64,000 bases of DNA from Janthinobacterium sp. B9-8. GTDB lineage: Bacteria; Pseudomonadota; Gammaproteobacteria; Burkholderiales; Chitinibacteraceae. The stretch is taken from contig NZ_CP014222.1 of the NCBI RefSeq assembly GCF_000969645.2, positions 496,001 through 560,000 on the forward strand, given 5' to 3'. This document shows, in pieces, positions 17,338 through 25,390 of the stretch (position 1 is the first letter of the stretch; every line of letters starts with the position of its first letter). A program made the position numbers and the translations under genes. Below the pieces are notes generated by a model, which was not told the DNA's origin, did no database searches, and worked only from the letters and a program-made list of their open reading frames with translations.

Positions 17338-20244
17338 TTAGAACTTCATGCCTAGCGACATCCTTACCGTGCGCCCCGGCCCTGGCATCAGGCTGAGTGA
17401 GAGCGGATCGAGGTAGTAGCGATCGGTGGCATTGTCGATGGTCATATCGAGCTGGGTATCGGCGTTGATTTTGTAGCTGGCAAAGAGATCAACCAGGCTG
17501 TAGGGCAGGGTTTTGATCTGTACCGCAGTGCCGCTGGAGTGTTGCCAGGTTGAGTCTTTTTCTGCGGTGTTTAATGGGCCGCTCACATAGCTGGCACGTA
17601 AGCCCATCGTTAGTTTCTGATCCAGCAAACGTGCACCGAAAGTAGCATTGGTGCTGATTTTTGGTGGAATCATATTGCTAACATAGGATGAGGTGAAGCC
17701 AACTGGCGAGCAGTCAGGGGTTGCACTCATATTGGGTATGAAGCGGGCTTTAGTGCGTAAATAGCCCGCCATTTTTGAATCGCAAATCATTGCTTTGTGA
17801 TTCAGTGTGGTGGCTAATTCACCAAAGAAATCACCCCTGTCGTAAGACGATTGCAGCTCAAAACCAGAAACGCTATAGCTATCTATATTTGCCATAGAAA
17901 AATTCTGCTCCCATGCTTTTTTACCTGATATTTGTACGCGGGTAATGTAGTGATCGGTGGTGTTATTAAAGTAAGCCACTTTCAGGCGCAGCTTATCGTC
18001 TGCTGTAAATACACCATCTTTAATAAAGCTAACCCCGGTTTCCCAGTTTTTGCTGTGCTCGGGCTCCAGAGGTGAAGAGAAAGTCGCCGAGAAGCCAACG
18101 GTGGATTCATAAAGGCTAGGCATGCGCAGCCCTTCGGTGTAGCGCAGGTAGCTGCTGATATTATCGCTAAGCTTAAAGCTCAGGCCAAAAGCAGGCGCAA
18201 AGCCGCTGCCTTCACGCTCTATCGGTGTGCTGCGGCTAAACGCGCCGGGGATGTCGTCGTGATAAACCATATCGTCGACAGTGGATTCGTGCACTTGGCT
18301 GCTGCTGATTTCTACCGGATCTTCGTCTTTTTCGTGTTCCAGAACAATTTTGCTGGCTTTAAGCGGATTAGTTGCATCGCTAAACTGGCCGTTTTGATCC
18401 TGATGCCAGAGCACTGTACCGATCCGATCATTTTTATCGTTATATAAATAAATACGCTTCCAGCCTAGTGGCTCTTTGAGTTGGGTGGCGGTGACATTGC
18501 GATCCTGGCTGCGGTAGCGCAAATAGCGGCCACCGGCTTCTACGGTCAACCAGCTTGTAGGCTGCCATTGCATATTAAGGAAAGCGCTTTCCTCATTACG
18601 CGTGCCGCTGCGCAAGGTGCGGTTGTGGTTTAAATCATCAATATCTATTTTTACGCTATCAGATGGGGCGATATCTTCTTTTTGCAGTGAAAACCCATAG
18701 TTCAGGCTAAAAGCACCATAGGCGCTATCAAAGCGTGAGGTATTGCTTAAATCGGCACCATAGCGCTGCGATTGGTTTTTAGCTAGGTAGAGTGTTTCTA
18801 CGCATTGCTCACATTCGTGATCCCAGTTGGTGGGTTTGCCTTCGTGTGGGTTGCGGAAAACATCGCCATTGCGCGCCGCGCTTTCCATATCGGTGTACCA
18901 CAGATTGGCTTTCAGGCTAATCAGTGGGTTGTCAGCGGGCTGATATTTATAGCGTGCAGTCCACGCATCGGTGCTGACTTCGCTCGGCTTCCATTGCTTA
19001 ATAATGCCGGTGTTATTGCGCAAGATTTGCGAAGGCATAATTTCGCCATAAGCACTTTTAAAATAGCGGTAACCGAGCTCTAAAGCTTGATCGTCGCTCA
19101 GATTGATGGTGGTTTTCAGCAGAGCAGAATCGGTGGTGTTCGAGGTGTTTAAAACCTCGTCACCCGCATGATAGAAGCGCGTAATGCCGTCATCATCGCC
19201 ATTCTTATCAATATTCTGGTAGCTGCTAAAGCCATTTTTACCTGCAAAATAATTGCCCGTGCTGCGATGGCTGATGGCGGCGATCAGATCAAAATCATCT
19301 TGCCGGGTGGCGTAGGCAAGGCTTAGAAAGCCGCTGCGCGGGTCCAGCAGATTGTTACGATCGGTGCGTGGTGTGGTTTCAAAGTTAGTTGGTGCTTCCT
19401 TGCTATTGTCTTGCAGGCCGGTGCGGATTCTAAAGCCGCTGCGCTCACCCGGTTTTAAAATATCTTCGGTACGCAATGTTTGCATACTCACTAGGCCACC
19501 AATTGCGCCCGCACCCTCAACGCCCATGCTTGGGCCTTTGGCGATCGTGATTTCGCTGATCAGCTCCGGGTCGATATAGCTGCGATCGGCAATCCCTGCG
19601 TATCCCCGGTAAACGGTAGAGGATTGCAAGCTGCCATCAATCAACACCGGTACGCGGCCCTGGCCCTGCATGCCACGGATATTCACATCCACCGCGCCGC
19701 TATTCCTTGCATCGCCCACTACCACGCCGGGCGTACCTTTAAAAATATCGGCGGGCGAGGTGCCCCGAAAGCGATCAATATTTTCGCGGCTGATATGTGC
19801 CGACGAGCCCGGCTTTACATAGGGGCGATCGCTGGCTTCGATTTGCTCATCACTTAAAAACGCTGCTGCCGCACCGCTGACTTTTACCGCGCCAATGGCA
19901 ACGGCCTTATCAGTTTGCGGCTCCGGCTTTAAAACAATGGTGCCATCGCTATTGACTTCGGCGCGCAAACCACTGCCGCTCAGTAATTGCCGTAATGCAT
20001 CACGCACACTATATGTGCCTTTGAGCGCCGCGCTTTGGTGGCCTTCAGTGAGCTTGGCATCGACCAGCAAGACCATGCCTGCCTGACGAGCAAGCTCGTT
20101 CAGTGCGCGGCTCAGTGGCTGGGTGCTGATATTAAATTCTGTAGCAGTAGGCTGGGCTGAGTGACTGGCCAGTGGTGCTGCAAAAGCCAAGCTAAGCGCC
20201 AAAATCAAAGGACGAATTGCTGTGCGGCGGCGGGATGCTTTCAT
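17338..20244 (-). CDS. TonB-dependent heme receptor with signalling (STN) domain
   Basis: A 968-residue outer-membrane receptor. A signal peptide is followed by an STN secretin/TonB short N-terminal domain (about residues 36-108; FNISTQPLSRALNELARQAG), which contacts an anti-sigma factor. The plug domain follows (SRENIDRFRGTSPADIFKG), then a 22-strand-type barrel ending in RMSLGMKF with the terminal Phe. The barrel carries GLRMPSLYE and LEPEHSKNWE, which correspond to the FRAP and NPNL boxes of heme/hemoglobin receptors (BhuR/HasR-like). Flanked by FecI/FecR-type genes upstream and heme oxygenase plus tonB downstream. No hemophore gene is present here, and no periplasmic heme ABC transporter (hmuTUV) is visible in the window. 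Confidence 0.92.
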   Translation of the reverse strand: MKASRRRTAIRPLILALSLAFAAPLASHSAQPTATEFNISTQPLSRALNELARQAGMVLLVDAKLTEGHQSAALKGTYSVRDALRQLLSGSGLRAEVNSDGTIVLKPEPQTDKAVAIGAVKVSGAAAAFLSDEQIEASDRPYVKPGSSAHISRENIDRFRGTSPADIFKGTPGVVVGDARNSGAVDVNIRGMQGQGRVPVLIDGSLQSSTVYRGYAGIADRSYIDPELISEITIAKGPSMGVEGAGAIGGLVSMQTLRTEDILKPGERSGFRIRTGLQDNSKEAPTNFETTPRTDRNNLLDPRSGFLSLAYATRQDDFDLIAAISHRSTGNYFAGKNGFSSYQNIDKNGDDDGITRFYHAGDEVLNTSNTTDSALLKTTINLSDDQALELGYRYFKSAYGEIMPSQILRNNTGIIKQWKPSEVSTDAWTARYKYQPADNPLISLKANLWYTDMESAARNGDVFRNPHEGKPTNWDHECEQCVETLYLAKNQSQRYGADLSNTSRFDSAYGAFSLNYGFSLQKEDIAPSDSVKIDIDDLNHNRTLRSGTRNEESAFLNMQWQPTSWLTVEAGGRYLRYRSQDRNVTATQLKEPLGWKRIYLYNDKNDRIGTVLWHQDQNGQFSDATNPLKASKIVLEHEKDEDPVEISSSQVHESTVDDMVYHDDIPGAFSRSTPIEREGSGFAPAFGLSFKLSDNISSYLRYTEGLRMPSLYESTVGFSATFSSPLEPEHSKNWETGVSFIKDGVFTADDKLRLKVAYFNNTTDHYITRVQISGKKAWEQNFSMANIDSYSVSGFELQSSYDRGDFFGELATTLNHKAMICDSKMAGYLRTKARFIPNMSATPDCSPVGFTSSYVSNMIPPKISTNATFGARLLDQKLTMGLRASYVSGPLNTAEKDSTWQHSSGTAVQIKTLPYSLVDLFASYKINADTQLDMTIDNATDRYYLDPLSLSLMPGPGRTVRMSLGMKF

Positions 20245-20266
20245 AGGTTTCTATTCTCTCATAGAT

Positions 20267-20285
20267 GATTTTAAGAATCATTCAC
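20267..20285. promoter_or_regulatory. Possible Fur box upstream of the heme receptor gene
   Basis: Aligned by eye, 13 of 19 positions match the palindromic Fur consensus. It shares the decamer AAGAATCATT with the stronger site at 22021-22039. It is 23 bases upstream of the receptor start codon, a position that would block transcription. Confidence 0.45.
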
Positions 20286-20350
20286 AAGTAAAACGAATGA
20301 AACGCCGATACCCTGATGTGTTGGGGAAAATATTTTTAAATATTGAGGAA

Positions 20351-20498
20351 GTAGGGTGGGTTAGGCCGCTCTTGGTGGCGCTTAAGGAAGCCGATTTATT
20401 TCGGCCGCGTACCCACCATGGCACTATGCTGCGGTGGGTTATGGCCAAGAAACAGTTTTATCATTATTTAGCATTTCAATTGGCCTAAGCCGCCCTAC
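20351..20498. repeat. Intergenic inverted repeat (GTAGGGTGGGTT family) between fecR-type and receptor genes
   Basis: The left arm GTAGGGTGGGTTAGGCC at 20351-20367 pairs imperfectly with GGCCTAAGCCGCCCTAC at 20482-20498. Inside lies a second pairing of CCCACC with GGTGGG around 20412-20440. The right arm overlaps the stop codon of the anti-sigma gene. Related sequences occur at 37237-37306, 54769-54826 and, in part, near 963. Confidence 0.7.
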
Positions 20499-21499
20499 GT
20501 TTTTGAGGGAGGGATAGGGGCCGCACTCTCTATCCGCCCCTTGTTTACACGTACCGGCAAAACCTGCGGCAGGGCGGTGGTGAATTGTTTGAGTTTGCTG
20601 ACTTCAAAGCTGCCACTAATGCGTAATTTGGCAAGGCTTGGGTAGGCAATAGATAGGCCAGTTGGGGTGTAGCGCTCAAATTCGGCCAGTGCGTCGGCCA
20701 GCGTGGTGTTATCAAACGTCAGCCGTCCTTTACGCCAGCAGGCGACCGCTTCCGGCGCGATATGTTTAATGGCCGATAAATCACCAGCTAGCAGACTGAT
20801 GGCGTCACCTGCTTGCAAAATGGCGGTTCCGCTGGTTTGGTCTTCACGCTGATTAAATGCAGTGACGCGTACCCTGCCTTCTTTCACCGCCACATTCACT
20901 TGCTCATTGATATTGCGCACGGCAAATTGCGTGCCGAGCACGGTAATACGGGCGTGATCAGTCAGCACATGAAAGGGTTTGTCTGCATCTTTGTTGACAT
21001 GAAACATCGCCTGACCCTGCAGCAAGCGCATCTCGCGCCGATCACTATAGAGCGCAACACGCAGCTCGGAGCCGGTATCGAGCTCTACCTTGCTGCCATC
21101 GGGCAGCGTTTGCGAAATAAACTGGCCACGGGCGGTGGTAAAGGTTTGCTGATATTGCGGCTGGCGTTGATCAAACCACAGCAAGCTGCATACGAGTACC
21201 ACCATCGCACAGGATGCAATTGCCATTTGTGGAAAAGCATTGCAAGCGCGTTGCCAGCAGCGGTTCCAGAATGAGGGCGAAGTGCGTGTGGTGAGTTGGG
21301 TGCGAACGTCTCGGCTTAATGCTGTAGTCTGGCTGGCGGGTAATTGGCCGAGCAGCGCATCCATGTCCATCATTTCCGTCCATGCGATTTGGTGGCTGGG
21401 ATGGGCTGCCAGCCATTGCTGTAATGCGATTTCTCCCGCTTGATCGAGGCCTTGCTCTTGTCTGAGTAGCCATTGAGCCGCTAGATAATCTGTGCTCAT
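20495..21499 (-). CDS. FecR-family anti-sigma factor / signal transducer
   Basis: A 334-residue inner-membrane regulator. The cytoplasmic N-terminus has the DUF4880-type sigma-binding region (YLAAQWLLRQEQGLDQ... LQQWLAAHPSHQIAW). A transmembrane helix is at about residues 91-110 (MAIASCAMVVLVCSLLWF). The periplasmic FecR domain has the conserved DGSKVELDTGSELRVAL and GQAMFHVNKD. A C-terminal STN-interacting domain follows (ALAEFERYTP). It would hold the upstream ECF sigma factor until the heme receptor is occupied. Its ATG overlaps the sigma gene by 4 bases, indicating coupled translation. Confidence 0.93.
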   Translation of the reverse strand: MSTDYLAAQWLLRQEQGLDQAGEIALQQWLAAHPSHQIAWTEMMDMDALLGQLPASQTTALSRDVRTQLTTRTSPSFWNRCWQRACNAFPQMAIASCAMVVLVCSLLWFDQRQPQYQQTFTTARGQFISQTLPDGSKVELDTGSELRVALYSDRREMRLLQGQAMFHVNKDADKPFHVLTDHARITVLGTQFAVRNINEQVNVAVKEGRVRVTAFNQREDQTSGTAILQAGDAISLLAGDLSAIKHIAPEAVACWRKGRLTFDNTTLADALAEFERYTPTGLSIAYPSLAKLRISGSFEVSKLKQFTTALPQVLPVRVNKGRIESAAPIPPSKT

Positions 21500-22035
21500 T
21501 TTCCACCCCGCGCGGCCATGCCTTTTTTGCAGCTCACCATGGCGTTAATAATGTGTTTTTCCACCATATTGATCGAAATCCCCATTTGCTTAGCAATTTC
21601 GGCATGGCTTAAGCCATCAAATTTATACAGCACAAAGGCTTCTTTGCTGCGGGGGGGCAGGGTATCGATCAGCTCAAGCAAATGGTTCATAGATTGCCTG
21701 CCCGCAGCGCGCTGCTCCGGCTCGTCGGCACGTGATGCGGCCAGCTCGAGCTGTTCATAATTATCGTATTGGCGCGATTTATTCTGCCGGTATTGATCAA
21801 TCACGATATTTTTAGCGGTGGTATAGAGCAAAGCGCCCAGCGCGCTATCTTTATGGTCGCTGGCTAACACGCGCGCATAAGCTTCTTGCACCACATCCTG
21901 TGCCTTATCGCGGCAGCCGATGGAACGGGAAATAAAGTGATGCAAATCGTGGTAATAACGCTCAAACACCGAACACAACCCAAGGCAGAAAAGCGGCGAA
22001 TCATACCGTTTGAACTTAAAGATAACAAGAATCAT
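21496..22035 (-). CDS. ECF sigma factor, FecI/HurI type
   Basis: A sigma-70 family protein of up to 179 residues: region 2 (FERYYHDLHHFISRSIG... AYARVLA, with TAKNIVIDQYR) and region 4 (LPPRSKEAFVLYKFDGLSHAEIAKQMGIS). It directs transcription of the heme receptor operon when the FecR partner signals. The start is unsure. The ATG at 22035 lies inside a strong Fur-box-like palindrome and has no ribosome site. A TATAAA -10-like hexamer just upstream (22041-22046, minus strand) would put the transcript start at about 22033. An internal start near 21969 (GTG before FERYY) or 21978 (TTG) would match family length better. Confidence 0.9.
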   Translation of the reverse strand: MILVIFKFKRYDSPLFCLGLCSVFERYYHDLHHFISRSIGCRDKAQDVVQEAYARVLASDHKDSALGALLYTTAKNIVIDQYRQNKSRQYDNYEQLELAASRADEPEQRAAGRQSMNHLLELIDTLPPRSKEAFVLYKFDGLSHAEIAKQMGISINMVEKHIINAMVSCKKGMAARGGK

Positions 22036-22039
22036 TATT
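22021..22039. promoter_or_regulatory. Fur box at the ECF sigma promoter
   Basis: GATAACAAGAATCATTATT matches the 19-bp Fur consensus palindrome at 15 positions by eye. It overlaps the inferred transcript start and the longest possible start codon of the ECF sigma gene, so iron-loaded Fur would shut down the whole heme-signalling cascade at its head. Confidence 0.75.
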
Positions 22040-22127
22040 ATTTATAAAAATGACAAGTGATTTGTAAGCTGGGGTAAGGACGTGCATAAAAATTGGCCTC
22101 GCAGGATTAGATTTTGCGATTTGCCTC

Positions 22128-22158
22128 TTGACCTTGCCCCTGCGGTAAGGTCGATACT
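22128..22158 (+). promoter_or_regulatory. MerR-type promoter with 19-bp spacer and dyad operator
   Basis: A -35 element TTGACC (22128-22133) and a -10 element GATACT (22153-22158) are 19 bases apart, longer than the normal 17, as in promoters activated by DNA-distorting MerR regulators. The spacer is filled by an inverted repeat, GACCTTGCC / GGTAAGGTC (22130-22138 and 22144-22152). The expected transcript start at about 22165 rules out translation from the ATG at 22159. Confidence 0.8.
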
Positions 22159-22185
22159 ATGTCCATCTGCTTACGAGAACATTCC

Positions 22186-22986
22186 ATGCTTACGATTGGA
22201 CAACTTGCCCGCTGCTACGGCCTGAGCACTAAAACGCTCAGGCATTACGACAGCATTGGTTTATTTAGTCCTGCTTTCACCGGCTGTGATAATGGCTACC
22301 GCTATTATTTGCCTGCTCAGGTAGCGGAGCTAGGGCAGATTGTCCGCCTGCGCCAGTTTGGCCTGCCTCTGGAAGAAATTCGCCAGCTCTGGCAAACCGG
22401 CACGGATGATCAGGCACTGCGCCAGCTACTGCAATCCCACACTACACGGTTGCAGAGCGAGATCGAAGATAAGCAAGAGCAGCTCACACAAATCCAGCTT
22501 TATCTCGCACAAGCCCAAAGGAGCCCTGTCGCTATGCAAACCCCTGAGATTGTTACCCGCCCCGCTTTCCGTGTGATTGGCCTTGCCTGGAGCCCGCAGG
22601 ATGAAGGCAGTATTCCTGAAATGTGGGGGCGTTTTTTACAACGCGAACATGAAATCGCCGATATTCGCCCCGGCAGCAGCTATGGGCTTTGTCAGCCATT
22701 AGCTGATGGCCTGTGGCGTTATCTGGCAGCACTGGAAGTGGCGGCTGACGCGCCGGTTCCAGATGGAATGGATGCGCTCGATGTGCCAGAGCAACGCTAT
22801 GCCCGTTTTGAACATATTGGCCCGGTAAGTGGATTGGCGGATACTTTTCGATCCATTCATAGTCGCTGGCTGCCTGCCGCAGGGCTAAGAGCTATTGATG
22901 GCATCGAGTTTGAATATATGGATCAGCGATTTCTGGCCCCCGATCACCCTGATTCTGTGACTGAGTTATTTATTCCAATTTATTAA
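22186..22986 (+). CDS. MerR-family regulator with GyrI-like effector-binding domain
   Basis: A 266-residue transcription regulator. The N-terminal MerR winged helix-turn-helix (MLTIGQLARCYGLSTKTLRHYDSIGLF, residues 1 to about 70) is followed by a dimerisation coiled coil (residues about 75-115). The C-terminal 150 residues form a GyrI-like/AraC effector-binding domain of the BmrR or Rob type, which binds hydrophobic or cationic drugs. Start at 22186 because the MerR-type promoter upstream places the transcript start at about 22165. Autoregulation is strongly suggested. No exporter gene follows directly, so the regulated target other than itself is unknown. Confidence 0.9.
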   Translation: MLTIGQLARCYGLSTKTLRHYDSIGLFSPAFTGCDNGYRYYLPAQVAELGQIVRLRQFGLPLEEIRQLWQTGTDDQALRQLLQSHTTRLQSEIEDKQEQLTQIQLYLAQAQRSPVAMQTPEIVTRPAFRVIGLAWSPQDEGSIPEMWGRFLQREHEIADIRPGSSYGLCQPLADGLWRYLAALEVAADAPVPDGMDALDVPEQRYARFEHIGPVSGLADTFRSIHSRWLPAAGLRAIDGIEFEYMDQRFLAPDHPDSVTELFIPIY

Positions 22987-23025
22987 TCTTTAAAATTATA
23001 ATTGTTGGCTTAAACATAAACTGAG

Positions 23026-23558
23026 CTAGCTGCCAACAAAGAGTTCTTTTGCTTCCAGCCAATTGTTAATTTTTTGGTAGCCGGTCTCGTTTATGTTTTT
23101 TCAGAGGTAAATAAATAGCCTTGTCCAGAAAAGTTATCAATATGCCTTGAACTATCATCAATAAGGTAGTCGCAATTGAGCATTCCTTTATACCCACAGA
23201 AAATGAAGTTCATTTCATTAATAAAGGGAAAATTATTTTTTAGCCAATCGTACTTTGCATTAAACGAGGAGGGATATTCCATTGCAGCGCTTGCAAAGTA
23301 TATTTCATAATATTTTGATAGCTCGTATATAACTTCTACGGCATTTTCAATCACATCTAAATCTCGAAAAAAATCGGGGTGATGAGGAAAAGAGCGAACT
23401 GTATTTAAATGCTCTTTCAAAACCACATCATAGATTTTCTTTCCACGAAGCATCTCTTTGGAAAGCGTAATTCCAAATTCATTTTTGTACCAAGTGAGAT
23501 GGCGTTGCAAGGTATCTGCAACCGTGTCGTCCATATCAATAGCGATACTTTTTTTCAC
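23026..23558 (-). pseudogene. 5'(3')-deoxyribonucleotidase-like HAD protein, frameshifted near the C-terminus
   Basis: The frame from 23558 encodes a NT5C-type HAD phosphatase (IDMDDTVADT nucleophile motif; DYLIDDSSRH acidic motif) but stops at 23091 directly after FTSEK. One frame over, the sequence continues as NINETGYQKINNWLEAKELF to a TAG at 23026-23028. That is the expected family C-terminus. The shift falls in a run of six A (minus strand) at 23096-23101; seven A would restore a protein of about 177 residues. It is either a real loss-of-function indel or a homopolymer base-calling error. The region is AT-rich compared with its neighbours, which suggests acquisition by transfer. Truncated product as sequenced: 155 residues. 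Confidence 0.75.
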
Positions 23559-23828
23559 TGTATATGCCTTATATAGCTGGCGGGATGAATGTTGCTTTGC
23601 TTGGTTAATTGCGTACTATATTTTTTCGTAATGTTATCATTTTACTTAAAATATTTGGAAGTTTGTTTGCAAGCTATGCCCAGAATGAATTACCTGACTT
23701 TGCCAATCAGCCCGCTACTTCCTCATATTTAACCGCGCACGACCGGGGTTTTTATTCAATAATCAATCCATCCTTCCCGCGTCAGCTAATCGATAGGGTT
23801 TACTGTCTTTTCCTTGCCCGAGTCCATC

Positions 23829-25316
23829 ATGAAAAACACCCTGGATGCCGCCACCAAGCAAATGGCGAGTCAGATTATTTATCAGATTTTCCCTGAGCGT
23901 TTTGCCATTGGTGGCGGGCTTGCAAGTAGCGCAAAGCTGGCGCAGGCGGCGTATGCACATCCTGATGTCGTAAAGCGGGGCTGGGACGATACAACGCTGG
24001 ATCAGCCTTGGGGCATGCAGTTTTTTGGCGGGGACTTGGATGGTATTCGGGATCGCCTGGATTACCTCGTCGAGCTAGGCATCACGGGAGTTTATTTAAC
24101 GCCAGTGTTTACCGCCCCCAGCAATCATAAATACGATGCGGTGGATTTCTTTGCCATCGATCCGATGTTTGGAGGAGAAGCTGCCTTGCTGCGGCTGATT
24201 GAGGCATTACACGCCAAAGGCATGAGCCTGACGCTGGATGCGGTGCTTAATCATGTATCCGATAGCCATCCGTGGTTTTTGGCGGCTAAGGCAGGGGACG
24301 CAGCCAAGCGTGATTGGTTTAGTTTTGCAGACGATGGCACATATCTCTGCTGGCAGGATTATGGCCTGATGCCGGAGCTGAACCTAAGCAACCCCGCCGT
24401 TCGCGATGTTTTATACCGCCAGCCCGATAGCCTGGTGCAGCACTGGCTGGCTAAGGGGGTAGATAATTGGCGCTTTGATGTGGCGCAGGATGTAGGAATA
24501 GAAGTGGCGCAGGAAATGGCGACTATCATTGCCCAGCGTTTCCCCAACGCCGGTTTGCTTGGCGAGCTGAATGGTTTTTCGGGGAGTTGGTTTCAGGCCG
24601 GAGGCGGTTTTAAAGGCATGATGAATTACTGGTATCGCACCGCCACGCTGGCATGGCTGGCGGGGGAGATTGATGCGCTGCAAATGAATTATGCGCTCAA
24701 AGACGCCAGAGAAGCTTACGGTTTGAGTGGCCTACTCTGCTCATGGAATATGCTTTCCAGCCACGATACGCCACGGCTGCTGACTACCGTGGGCAGTGTA
24801 GAAAAAGCACAGCTGGCGCTGATGATGCAGTTCACCTTACCCGGTATCCCGCTGATTTATTATGGCGAAGAAATCGGAATGGAAGGCGGGGCGGACCCCG
24901 ATTGCCGCCGTCCTATGCGCTGGAATCAGGCCGATTGGAATCATGGGCAGCGTCAGTTTGTGCAGCAGCTGATTGCTATTCGTCAGAATAATCCAGCGCT
25001 GCAATATGGCGATGTGCAGGTATTGGGCGATAGGTTGGCAGGCAATGCGCTGATTTTCTTACGCGCTACTGAGGTGATTGGTGAGGCGGCTTTAGTGATT
25101 GTGAATTTATCTGATCGCGCCTTACAAACCAAGCTATTAATCCCTTACTCTCACTGGTATGACGGTGTGCCTTTGCATGATGCACTGGGTCATGCCCCTG
25201 CCACCAAAGTGCAGGCTGGTAGTGTGATGCTTGATATTCCAGCGCAAACTGCGGCGATTTATTTACCTAGCGAGCCTTACCAGCATTACACCTTTTTTAA
25301 AGCGAGGAATCGTTGA
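23829..25316 (+). CDS. GH13 alpha-amylase-family glycoside hydrolase (cytoplasmic, neopullulanase/maltodextrinase-like)
   Basis: A 495-residue (beta/alpha)8 glucosidase. The four GH13 regions are visible: DAVLNHVSD (region I), WRFDVAQDV with nucleophile Asp217 (region II), GELNG with acid/base Glu246 (region III), and SSHDTPR with Asp313 (region IV). A C-terminal beta domain follows (LIFLRATEVIG onward). There is no signal peptide, so it should act on maltodextrins or cyclodextrins in the cytoplasm. Start placed at the ATG 23829 rather than the TTG at 23814. It stands alone, without maltose transporter genes beside it. Exact specificity cannot be told from the motifs. Confidence 0.9.
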   Translation: MKNTLDAATKQMASQIIYQIFPERFAIGGGLASSAKLAQAAYAHPDVVKRGWDDTTLDQPWGMQFFGGDLDGIRDRLDYLVELGITGVYLTPVFTAPSNHKYDAVDFFAIDPMFGGEAALLRLIEALHAKGMSLTLDAVLNHVSDSHPWFLAAKAGDAAKRDWFSFADDGTYLCWQDYGLMPELNLSNPAVRDVLYRQPDSLVQHWLAKGVDNWRFDVAQDVGIEVAQEMATIIAQRFPNAGLLGELNGFSGSWFQAGGGFKGMMNYWYRTATLAWLAGEIDALQMNYALKDAREAYGLSGLLCSWNMLSSHDTPRLLTTVGSVEKAQLALMMQFTLPGIPLIYYGEEIGMEGGADPDCRRPMRWNQADWNHGQRQFVQQLIAIRQNNPALQYGDVQVLGDRLAGNALIFLRATEVIGEAALVIVNLSDRALQTKLLIPYSHWYDGVPLHDALGHAPATKVQAGSVMLDIPAQTAAIYLPSEPYQHYTFFKARNR

Positions 25317-25348
25317 GTTTGCTGCTGAGGCAGAAGCAGGTATTTCAG

Positions 25349-25383
25349 GCGGATCAATCAGGCAAAACGCCTGATTGATCCGC
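25349..25383. terminator. Perfect 15-bp hairpin between convergent genes
   Basis: GCGGATCAATCAGGC (25349-25363) pairs perfectly with 25369-25383 around AAAAC. It lies 32 bases after the amylase stop and 7 bases from the end of the convergent metalloprotease gene, so it may terminate both. T-tracts are short (TTGCGTTTT on the plus side). Confidence 0.8.
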
Positions 25384-25390
25384 TTGCGTT

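Noticed and set aside
20222..20488. 88-codon open frame between the receptor and anti-sigma genes
   Set aside because: It runs through the GTAGGGTGGGTT inverted repeat and a Fur-like site; no protein character after the first residues.
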